Part shown: one piece after another, positions 8,846 through 16,232 of the stretch
Layout: the number at the start of each line of letters is the position of its first letter
Position numbering within the stretch: position 1 is the first letter of the stretch
Translations under genes and position numbers: made by a program
Notes under the pieces: model-generated
The model's database searches: none
The model's input: only the letters and a program-made list of their open reading frames with translations
What the model was told of the DNA's origin: nothing
NCBI RefSeq assembly: GCF_000499385.1
Contig: NW_013654665.1
Location: 1 to 16,232, forward strand
Origin: Eimeria necatrix
Lineage: Eukaryota > Apicomplexa > Conoidasida > Eucoccidiorida > Eimeriidae
Direction: 5' to 3'
DNA length: 16,232 nucleotides

Positions 8846-9299
8846 ATGCCGGATTTGTGGGAGGCTGCTGGTTTCAAGACGCAGCATATAAAGGCGGTGC
8901 CGGTACTTACAGATAGTGAGCTTGAACTTCTGTGGAGTGAAACGCCCAAAAAAGTCCACAACAATGGAGGCGTAAAAGAGCTGTACGATTTGGTGTGCAG
9001 AGCTCGAAAACCTGCGGCACTTTCGCGATACGTCGTATCTGCTGTGAAAAGTTCTAGGAAGTTTAATGCAGTGGCAGGAATACTCATGCAACACTGCTTT
9101 GCTGAGAAGCGTTGTTTGCATTTTCAGACAGGCCATATTTGGAGTGCGCGGCCTGAAATTAGTTCTTCAAAGGAACACAAACCCTTCTGGCAGAGCAGCA
9201 GTGGATCTCAGTTAGAAATTCGGTTTCTTTTTCTAGCCAGAATGCGCAGATTGTCAGCATGTTCAGATTGTAAGCACTTTCCATTCGACGCCTACATAG
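8846..9299 (+). CDS. Best single exon candidate, ATG-started unknown protein
   Basis: An ATG at 8846 lies one codon after an in-frame stop (TGA 8840-8842), and the frame runs 153 codons to TAG at 9305-9307. Base use is clearly coding-like: of the first 50 codons 19 start with G, about two thirds start with a purine and only 6 start with T. The product begins MPDLWEAAGFKTQHIK and is charged and helix-prone through about residue 90 (LTDSELELLW, GGVKELYDLVCRA), then Ser/Cys/Arg-rich with two Cys-x-x-Cys-like spots near the end (ACSDC). No domain recognised. A donor CATAG|GTAGAT at 9300 would end the exon in phase 1, which fits the acceptor at 9576; another donor-like GTAAGC at 9270 would create a stop on joining. 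It may also be a complete single-exon gene of 153 residues. The second half is less biased than the first. Confidence 0.4.
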
Positions 9300-9576
9300 G
9301 TAGATAGATGCTTACGTAAATATCTACAGTTCTTGTTTGAAGTTATACAGTAGACGTTTGGAAGACAACATCTTTACGCGTAAATACAGAGTGTATGTTG
9401 AGAATTATGGAATGTTTTTCTACGCTTCCCTGAGTCTTTCTCACACCAAACCTCGAATGTTCTAGAGGCGAAGACGTTTCAAACTCTATCACATTGTAAC
9501 CTGAGTAGTCCTGGCAAATGAGAAAGTATCCGCGTTCATCTCATTTGGACCGCGCTTCATATTGTTTTCTCAACAG

Positions 9577-9668
9577 AGCTCAGACCACCAAGAATTTTAG
9601 CGCAGGCCCGAACAAATGACAGAAACCGACATACATTCTTTTGGAAATCGAGAATACTTCATGAATAG
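9577..9668 (+). CDS. Candidate terminal exon of the 8846 gene
   Basis: A strong acceptor (ATTGTTTTCTCAACAG, AG at 9575-9576) is followed by AG plus an open frame of 29 codons to TAG at 9666-9668. Joined to an exon ending at 9299, the one leftover G plus AG gives GAG and continues in this frame (LRPPRILAQARTNDRNR), making a protein of about 181 residues with a basic tail. The implied intron (9300-9576) is 277 bases with GT-AG ends. The agreement of phase is suggestive only; the exon is short. Confidence 0.2.
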
Positions 9669-10600
9669 AGAATTCTGCTTGCCCGCCCATATGTTGCTCT
9701 CATTGCATTGACTTACGCAAGTGAAAAAGGGTTTAATCAAATCAGCAGTCTTAGGCCATCAACTCAAATTAAGATCGTAAGTCCTTCAGTTTCAGATTCT
9801 TTGGATGGAAAGTTAAAACTGCTCTGTCATTCTGCTTTCGGGCAAGGCATAGATACCGATAGGTGTTTGAGATGCTTAAAGATACCGGCATCACTGCTCA
9901 CTTGATTTACCCTCATCTGCGTCTGGCATTTGATCACTGAAACGCTATATTTTTTTACACAAGCTGCCATTCCTCATGCGCGCCACGAGCGTTGCGTCTG
10001 CTTAAGATGGTGCGAATGCATGATTGCATTTTCCCCCTTTGAACAATGCATCATTCTCACTAGAATTTTGTTTGCCAACCATTTTGTGACGAAGCACCAA
10101 AAACCGCCGTTAGTGGAAAAAACTTCTTGCAACATCTTTCTTGCGGTGTAATTCGTGAATGATGCAGTGATAACGAGAGCAGTAAGCCGAAATGTAGCAC
10201 TTAATATTATTGGCGTTAGTTCAAGACTGTGCAACACTGGAAGTTGGTAAAAGAGCACGCCAGCAAGAACCAAGAGCCAGCAAGGACCAAAAACGTCCCG
10301 TGATCAGGCGGTGCGTTCTACAACGGCCGAAATATGCAGAACGCAGCACACATACAATAGGCGTAAAACAATAAGAAAAGATTATCCTCGACAAGATCCA
10401 GTTGTGGTAATAGCCTAGCCCTAGGTTCAATGACTTACCGTCGTATCTGTTCATTTATAAACGCTTTGGTGCGGACACACACACTCGTGTACGAGTCAAG
10501 GCTTAAATTCCAGACGGTGGTAGACAAGTGATATCAGTAGGCGTCCCTTGATTGTAGCACGGTCGCGGCACTACAACTACTATGTGTCAGTATACTAGAG
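9669..10600. other. Gap; A/C-rich from about 10250 to 10400
   Basis: No gene is supported. Short overlapping frames at 9930-10273 on both strands show no coding bias. Around 10261-10380 only about a third of plus-strand bases are G or T (41 of 120), the opposite skew to the window start. A strong minus-strand donor-like ACG|GTAAGTCAT lies at about 10432-10441. Confidence 0.5.
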
Positions 10601-10603
10601 AAG

Positions 10604-10654
10604 AGCTTGTGTTCAAACTGCTCGTTTGCACAACGAGCAGTTTGAACACAAGCT
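10604..10654. repeat. Perfect 23-bp inverted repeat with 5-nt loop
   Basis: The left arm is 10604-10626 (AGCTTGTGTTCAAACTG then CTCGTT), the loop is TGCAC (10627-10631), and the right arm is 10632-10654 (AACGAGCAG then TTTGAACACAAGCT). All 23 positions pair, with no mismatch, so chance origin is essentially excluded. The arms are not low-complexity and are bounded by non-pairing G/G. It lies between candidate genes. It could be a template-switch foldback duplication, a cruciform, a hairpin RNA, or a library or assembly foldback artefact. Confidence 0.97.
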
Positions 10655-10750
10655 GCAGGGGCGTACTTGTTACGCTGGCCCAGGTGTGACTGCACTCAGC
10701 TTTTGACCCAAGTGTACGTTTTGACGTGAGCTAACACAGGTTGTACGTAC

Positions 10751-11118
10751 CTTAATATCCATGAATGGATTGCTAGTCCCACAACTCTGAACTGCAGCGT
10801 GCTACTTGATGTGCATATCAGGCTTGACGGGGACAGTACAGGCTTGGCCAGAAGAGGACAAATGGGAATCTCGACGAATGGGGATCTCGAGGCTTGAGCA
10901 GCATGCGCAAGTATATATGTTCCCGGCAAAGTAAATGGCAGATTGTATGTCTCACAACATATTGAGCCAATGATTTGGGCAGTTGAGCCTGCGGGCCCGT
11001 CGAAGAAGTACTGGCTATTTTGTTGAACCATTGACCATACCGTGCTGGTGCAAGCTTGCTGATTTGCGTTGTGATGGGCTTCCTGCCAATGTATTGAGGT
11101 GGTAAGCACTATACGTTG
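10751..11118 (-). CDS. Weak exon candidate, unknown protein
   Basis: The minus-strand frame is open from 11118 to a TGA at 10698-10696 (about 140 codons). A good donor TTAAG|GTACGT (GT at 10750-10749) would end the exon at 10751 in phase 2. The peptide is Ser/Thr/Ala-rich (for example FDGPAGSTAQIIGSICC). G-first codons are only about 23 percent and no good acceptor was found upstream. The plus strand of 10974-11101 is also open (GYFVEPLTIPCWCKLADLRC), so either strand or neither may code. Confidence 0.18.
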
Positions 11119-11285
11119 TCAGCAGTCTTCACCATTTATCACACTGTCGTTTCAAGAAAGGCCGAATCACCTTGTGACTTCAAGAGTGATGGAAGTTCAT
11201 ATGCTTTCTTTCAGTCCTTAAGTATTCCTTTACCCTCCAGTCCGTAAGAATCTGCTACATTCTGTCGATGATAACGTTTTTTCAG

Positions 11286-11386
11286 GTCTAAGCGCAGCAT
11301 CTAAAGGAGGCGCCGCGAAGACGGTTCATCAGCAAAGAGCTTCAAAATACTACCAAAACTCACCGTGCATGATGCAGTTCGTTTAG
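11286..11386 (+). CDS. Weak terminal-exon candidate
   Basis: A strong acceptor (GATAACGTTTTTTCAG, AG at 11284-11285) is followed, after two bases, by 32 open codons ending at TAG 11384-11386, with a normal-looking polar peptide (LSAASKGGAAKTVHQQRASK). A donor-like GTAAGC at 11102 would be the obvious partner, but the frame it leaves does not join this one, so no upstream exon is proposed. Short enough to be chance. Confidence 0.13.
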
Positions 11387-13181
11387 TTTATCATTATTCG
11401 AATAAGCTGGTATGGCATGGGCACCTGAAGCCTCTGTAAAGAGACGACAAACATGAGTGGGGTTCTCGCGTTGGATGTGTATATGTTGTGGTAGTTCTAG
11501 AGAACGGAAGAATGTTCAGAGATACGTTTCAGCCTTTGCCTGCACGTTTTGGTTATTCATGCTTTTGGTGGATTGTTTGCATTGTGTACTTGCTGGTGAA
11601 AAGAGAATTTCTTGACATGCTGCTGCGAGAAATATTGCGATTGAATATCTCCTAATAAGGCGGTAAGCAATATTCAGCAGTTGCTGTGTGCAGTGTGCAT
11701 CAAAATTCTTAGTTGCCGCTTCGAATCGTTTCATTGGCGTCCATCCTTCCTTGGAGAAAATTTGAGCTGTTGTTGTTCGCTTTGTACTTGTGAGCATATC
11801 CGCGCGTAGCAAGTAATATGAGTAGCACTAACTGCCGCTGCAGGAGCAGTCTGGTGCCAGATTAAGGAAATCAATGTCAAAATGTACCCGTTATAGTTAA
11901 TTTTCTCGTTGCAGCTTGTGAAAAATTTGTTGGACTGTTCTTGTCCTAAGCATACACCGGCATCGTCGCAAGGTTCAGTGGTTGTTTGCCTGCACTATAG
12001 GCCATTGTTTTATATTCCTCGCCGTTGCTACTTAGATCCAGTGTATATCGTTTTCATTAACCTACAAGGCCTATTGTAACTGTTAGGGCGTAAGCTTTGC
12101 GCAAATTTCGTGTCGGTTCGTAGGAGCACAGCCACGCGCATCAGTGTGGTAACTCACTGGCTTGCTGAACATTACATGTTGTGTGTCAGGCGCACGATGC
12201 TAAGCAAAACAGATTCGCCGTTTTTCAGCTGAAGAACAATCTTAGTTTTCCAGGCATAGCGGGTCTTCCAGGACATCTCAGATAGTGAAAATCTGTGTCT
12301 AGCATTGATTCAAAAATTTAGTGGTGGACAGAACTTTCGTCTTGAAGAGCCTTTTTGTATTGCATTCGTCTAGCATTCCCAGCTCCTCCTGGCTTACTTA
12401 GTTCGCAAAATCGTACAGACCGCGGTGGGTGTGAAGGATGTTCGTAGGCGTCATGCAAAAATGAACAATGGGGCGGGCGAGGTGGATTGTAGCACCTGTA
12501 TGCTCTGTGTTTGCTTGGAACAATAGTGCCACCATCGATGCTCAATTTGGTGCGTCAGTGGGTTGAGTTTGCGTTTTGCTCATTCAGGTAGTACGCTTAG
12601 TTAGGGCCTTCGCATAGTTTTGTTAGGCGTCGATGCAAATTTTTGGCAACCCTAAGAAGCGGTGTTGCATCACCACCTCCTTCTCGCTCTAGATAGTAAG
12701 ATGCAGTTTTACAAAAAGCAAATGCACAGTTGCATGTGCTGGACACTAAGAAACGTTGGATTCTACCTTTGAAGACGTTTGCGCTCAGTTAGGCGAATGC
12801 CTTACCGTCAAATCGAATTCATCAATGTGTCACAAATCCGCATTCGTGTTCAGAACTGGTCCATCTTTCAAGTGACTGCGGATATGAAGTTTGAAAAGTC
12901 AATATAGCCTTGCCTACAGCGGTTTTTGAGTTGCGGTAAAACGATGAACGGTTCCGTTACAGATGGTGAGAAAAGCTAGTGCCCCGCTTGGCAGCATTTA
13001 AAACGTGTCTAGCTGCGGAATGCGATCTTACATCATTTAATCAGGGTGCGCGTTTTGTGAACGTCATTCAGGCAAATAATTAACCTTCAAGTTGATCATG
13101 TAGAATAATAAAGGTCCCGAAACCATTGTTTCACTTTAAGCGATAGGGCGAAGGAGTTGTGCTTTCGACGTCCACTCACAG

Positions 13182-13193
13182 CACATGCATGTG
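13182..13193. repeat. 12-bp palindrome CACATGCATGTG
   Basis: A perfect palindrome around ATGCAT. It resembles, but is not identical to, the TGCATGC motif that recurs through the window. It may be a dimeric transcription-factor site; this is inference from symmetry only. Confidence 0.5.
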
Positions 13194-13510
13194 TACCTGG
13201 TTTTCCATGTTGAACGGCAGTGAAATTCCAGTGGTGTTGCCGCTATGCACGAATCTCCTTGTGAGGCATATATCGTATGATGCTGTCCCTGGACTGGACT
13301 GAATAAGGGATTACAAGGTACCGTGGTACGCTCAGTTCGCCGTCACTGCGACAACAGAATAGACAGCTTTGGACACATATGCGGATATAAGGGGCTTTTC
13401 GTTCAGCAACCAACGAATATCACATGATTTTAGAGTGTACGTTCCCCCGCAAAGGCATGAAATGCTTGCGAGGCGAGCTTTACACAAAACTCATCAAAGT
13501 GTATGCTTTG

Positions 13511-13518
13511 TGCATGCA
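13511..13518. promoter_or_regulatory. TGCATGCA, possible ApiAP2-type site
   Basis: This is the only full 8-bp TGCATGCA in the window and one of twelve GCATGC sites (2382, 4033, 4101, 5140, 5498, 5891, 6023, 7954, 8336, 10901, 13512, 15036). TGCATGC is a known over-represented promoter motif in coccidians and a binding site class of ApiAP2 proteins. That this copy is functional is not shown; it lies within a short plus-strand open frame. Confidence 0.25.
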
Positions 13519-14581
13519 GTTGCGCTTGTGGCAGTGTTTGACTGTGTCACATGACTCTGAGGGAATGTTGCGTGTGTGCTTGACGACTAGATTCGTTGCT
13601 ACTCTCAGTGACACGTCGAATCAGCGTTTAGCGTCGCAGCAGTGTTGATTTCCAGAAAGCTTTTGATGTGTATCTACCAGAAAACTGCCGCAGTACAGTT
13701 TGCCCCTGCTTTATTCACCACACTCACAGAACACCCATACGCATTTTGAACTGCAGTGGAGCTGACCACATTGGCATTGTAGAGCAGAATTTGTAGCTAT
13801 GTTGTCGATCTGCAACATTCTACGTTAAGAACGATTCAAATGCAACGGGTACAACGGCTGCTGTCAATACATGAAAACATGGGTTTTCGTCAGATAGTGA
13901 GTATCTGGGTAGAAATGCAGACTTATCTTCGCAGATTTGGACGTAGTGTGGCGGCGAGAAATAATGGGTTTGGAGTGCCATAGGCGGTTCAGACGAGGCG
14001 TTGTTCATCAGTAGTGCCAGTGTGAACTTTCCATTTTTATTCGCGCACAGGTGAGATACCTAATGCACGTTTTCTTTTTTTTTCAACGGAATAAAAACGT
14101 TCAAAGTTCAGAAAATCGGCTGGACCATTCAATGAAAACGACATAGACTGGACCGTAGACACATTTGAGTTTGCGTTTTAGAGGCTTGCGTTCGCAGTGT
14201 GTAGGTTTGCGGCATCTATATATATTAGCGCGAAATAAAATTTTGGTGGAATTGTTCTAAGGATTTGTGCGTATTACAGAACAAAGATTGAAGACAATGC
14301 TTGCGCTTTGTTGTGCTTTGCAGACCGAGAAAATAAAGGTACATGCACTTTATCTCAGTGGATCTGCTGATGTATTTGGACACGAAAATGTTTGATGTGA
14401 TGTATTGTTTGCATTGGGCGTCGCTGAAGTGGACGCACGATGCAGTTGAAGCGTGACACGATAGATATTGACGCCCTCCACCTGAACACGAAAGTTTCCT
14501 TTCTAAAAATATGCCTTGAACTGTGGCACCACATTAGCAACAGCAACTGACCAATCAGATCTTCGACTAAATTAGGTCTTC

Positions 14582-14999
14582 ATGGGCAAACAAGTTGAAG
14601 TGAAACACTCCTATTGCATTTTCGATAGTCATCAAACAATTTTTCCATTTTATGCGTATTGTTCCCGGCAGGTTGTAAGTCTCCGGACGCATCCTGAAAG
14701 TGTCCAACGAATTACTACTGTACGAACAAAGGGTCGACAGCACACGAGAGGTGGCGAAAATGTCCTGAATTGCAGTTTGAGCTGGGAATACGATGCAGGT
14801 CATGTGCGCCAAAATATTTGGGGCTCTCATGAGCCCCAACGGATTTAGTACCCGGCAACATGGTTGCGCTGTCGTTTCGTGGCAAAGAAATATGCCCGTG
14901 ACACTTTTTAGAGGAACGGAAACGCAGGGAACCCGAAACGGTGAGCAGTCTGATATGAATGAATCTACCAGTTACTCGGCAAAGTCAGTTCCGGCATAG
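14582..14999 (+). CDS. Weak coding-like stretch, two overlapping frames
   Basis: An ATG in good context (CTTCATGG) at 14582 opens a frame of 88 codons; a textbook donor GTT|GTAAGTCTCC at 14675 would make 14582-14674 a 31-codon first exon in phase 0 (starting MGKQVEVKHSYCIF). A second frame, 14793-14999, is coding-like with about 29 percent G-first codons and ends CGGCATAG directly before GTGCGT. A good acceptor follows at 15026 (GGTTTGTTTCTAG). I could not chain these in phase. No family recognised. Confidence 0.15.
14818..14839. repeat. 9-bp hairpin, loop of 4
   Basis: TTGGGGCTC pairs perfectly with GAGCCCCAA across TCAT. A stem of this size is close to what chance gives in 16 kb, and there is no T tract after it, so it is not a bacterial terminator. 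Confidence 0.5.
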
Positions 15000-16232
15000 G
15001 TGCGTGGCGAAATGGTTTGTTTCTAGGTTGCATCAGCATGCACAGTCGGGCATGGGTAGCGCTGCCATAGTGGCGGCTTCAAAAAACTACTTTTTTGTCA
15101 GCATTTGACCAATGCAACGTTGCGTCGCGGGCGTTGCAGTTCATCTGAACAGACGAACGACTTTGGTGATTTGTACCTCTGCTAGTTACATTGCGTGCAT
15201 GGGACTCTGTGTTGATACGCAAAATTCTTCTTCCTGTCGAGTCAAAAAGCAGGAGACAATCAAAACACAAGCTTTGACAGCGACCTACACACGCACGAAA
15301 TATTGGAGATGAAGATATTTCAGCTTGTTTAACTGAAAGTCACATGTTTGTTGCGTACCACGGGTTATTTTCTTTCTTCATTTATGGGCTGAATATTCAT
15401 GCTAAATGGCGTGACAGGTGTTCCACGATAAACACATCTTTGTTTTACAACTAGGGCTAAAGGTGGTGAGGGCGTATAGTGTTGCGCCTAATAGGAGGGA
15501 TGAGGCTGCACCTGCAAAAGATATTATTCCGCAAATATGTGTGAAATAAACGTAACAAGTCTTCTTAGCGCATCAGCAATGCACATGAACCGCTTCGTTG
15601 GTGCTGCACAGCATAAAAACGTTCCAGAACGGTTTACTCAATGTAACGCAGATAGTAAGAATTGGAGCGAGAACTTATGTGATGATGCCATTGAGTTACT
15701 GGTTAGTCTGTGACGAGACTCGCAAATAAGGCACGAAGTCGCCTATATGCTTTCCTTTTGCGCGCAACTTCTCCAACGAGTAGCCGAAAAGTATGAGCCA
15801 AGTGACACCATGTAGTAAGGCTACTCTACTCGTATAAAGCTGACAAAGTCGCTTGGCCACGGCCAGGTACACATGGCAGCGGTCCACTAACAAGATTTCC
15901 CTGCCGTACTGCCACTCTTCATACGAGCTGTAGGCTCAACAGCGGCCGGGACAGACGCCTATTCACAGCAGCGGCATGTGGCGCTTCCCGTTTTATAACT
16001 GTATCTTTGTACTTTTTCGAGGCACGCTGTGCAGATAGTAAGTGAAACCGTTAATCTCCAACATTCAAACAGCAGTGCAGCCCCATAAGATCACAAGTCT
16101 CAAAGCCTGAAATTACACCACTGCAACTACAAATACACATTTCACGACCATTGCACGTGGTCTGGCCATATGGAATTGTTCTGGACTGCAGCGTGAGACA
16201 GGCAGTTGCTTCTCAATATGTGCATGGTAGGA
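15000..16232. other. Gap with no supportable gene; A/C-rich at the end
   Basis: Short frames (15079-15312 on both strands, 15696-15893 on minus) lack coding bias. The stretch 16081-16140 is strongly A/C-rich on the plus strand (only 16 of 60 bases are G or T). One GCATGC lies at 15036. Nothing else is recognisable. Confidence 0.5.

Larger units (their letters stand above)
11387..14581. other. About 3.2 kb with almost nothing supportable
   Basis: Open frames here are short and unbiased (11516-11812 and 12318-12545 on minus; 13369-13648 on plus). An acceptor-like TAATTTTCTCGTTGCAG ends at 11914 and is followed by 54 open codons to TAA at 12077-12079 (starting LVKNLLDCSCPKHTP), which is compatible with chance. 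13182-13193 is a 12-bp palindrome CACATGCATGTG, and a full TGCATGCA lies at 13511-13518. A T run lies near 14065-14083 and an AT run (TATATATATTA) at about 14217-14227. Nothing else is seen. Confidence 0.5.

Noticed and set aside
12093..12103. AGCTTTGCGCA, identical to the start of U4 snRNA
   Set aside because: The following bases do not match U4, and an 11-base match is expected by chance in this much sequence.
1..16232. Bacterial, phage or CRISPR interpretation
   Set aside because: No long frames, no Shine-Dalgarno spacing, no spaced direct repeats and no gene packing. Frames opening with GTG are only stop-to-stop intervals.

Overview
The window looks like nuclear DNA of a small-genome eukaryote, most likely a protist. 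Across 16.2 kb the longest stop-free frame is only about 240 codons. There are no ribosome-binding sites, operons, tRNAs, rRNAs or recognisable bacterial genes. Several of the better open frames start right after a pyrimidine-rich 3' splice site, as expected for short exons broken by introns. G+C is moderate (roughly 45 percent in sampled lines) and CpG is not visibly depleted. The palindrome GCATGC occurs 12 times where about 3 are expected; GCATGC/TGCATGC is a known over-represented motif in coccidian apicomplexans (Toxoplasma and relatives), so a coccidian-like parasite is my best guess. I cannot prove it. No protein here matches a family I recognise with confidence, so every coding call below is an exon candidate with low to moderate confidence.

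Layout. 1-298 is G/T-rich and empty. 299-1648 (+) holds three coding-like blocks (299-735, 904-1251, 1422-1648); the last two begin at good splice acceptors, and all three can be chained with compatible phases into one short multi-exon gene ending in a cysteine-rich segment. 1649-3687 shows nothing convincing. 3688-4137 (+) holds a possible small two-exon gene. 4500-4880 and 5440-5826 are two diverged, colinear, same-orientation copies of one sequence about 380 bp long. The right-hand copy lies inside the longest open frame of the window (5090-5811, minus strand), which starts at a poly-T/CAG acceptor. 5827-8133 is mostly featureless; 8136-8418 (+) is a weak exon candidate. 8846-9299 (+) is the best single exon by base composition and has a phase-compatible candidate terminal exon at 9577-9668. 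10604-10654 is a perfect 23-bp hairpin. 10751-11118 (-) and 11286-11386 (+) are weak exon candidates. 11387-14581 is largely empty, 14582-14999 (+) has weak coding-like frames, and 15000-16232 is empty and partly A/C-rich.

The most notable items are the diverged duplicate pair, the perfect hairpin, the GCATGC enrichment, and the phase-consistent exon chains at 299-1648 and 8846-9668. No novel system can be asserted from the sequence alone.
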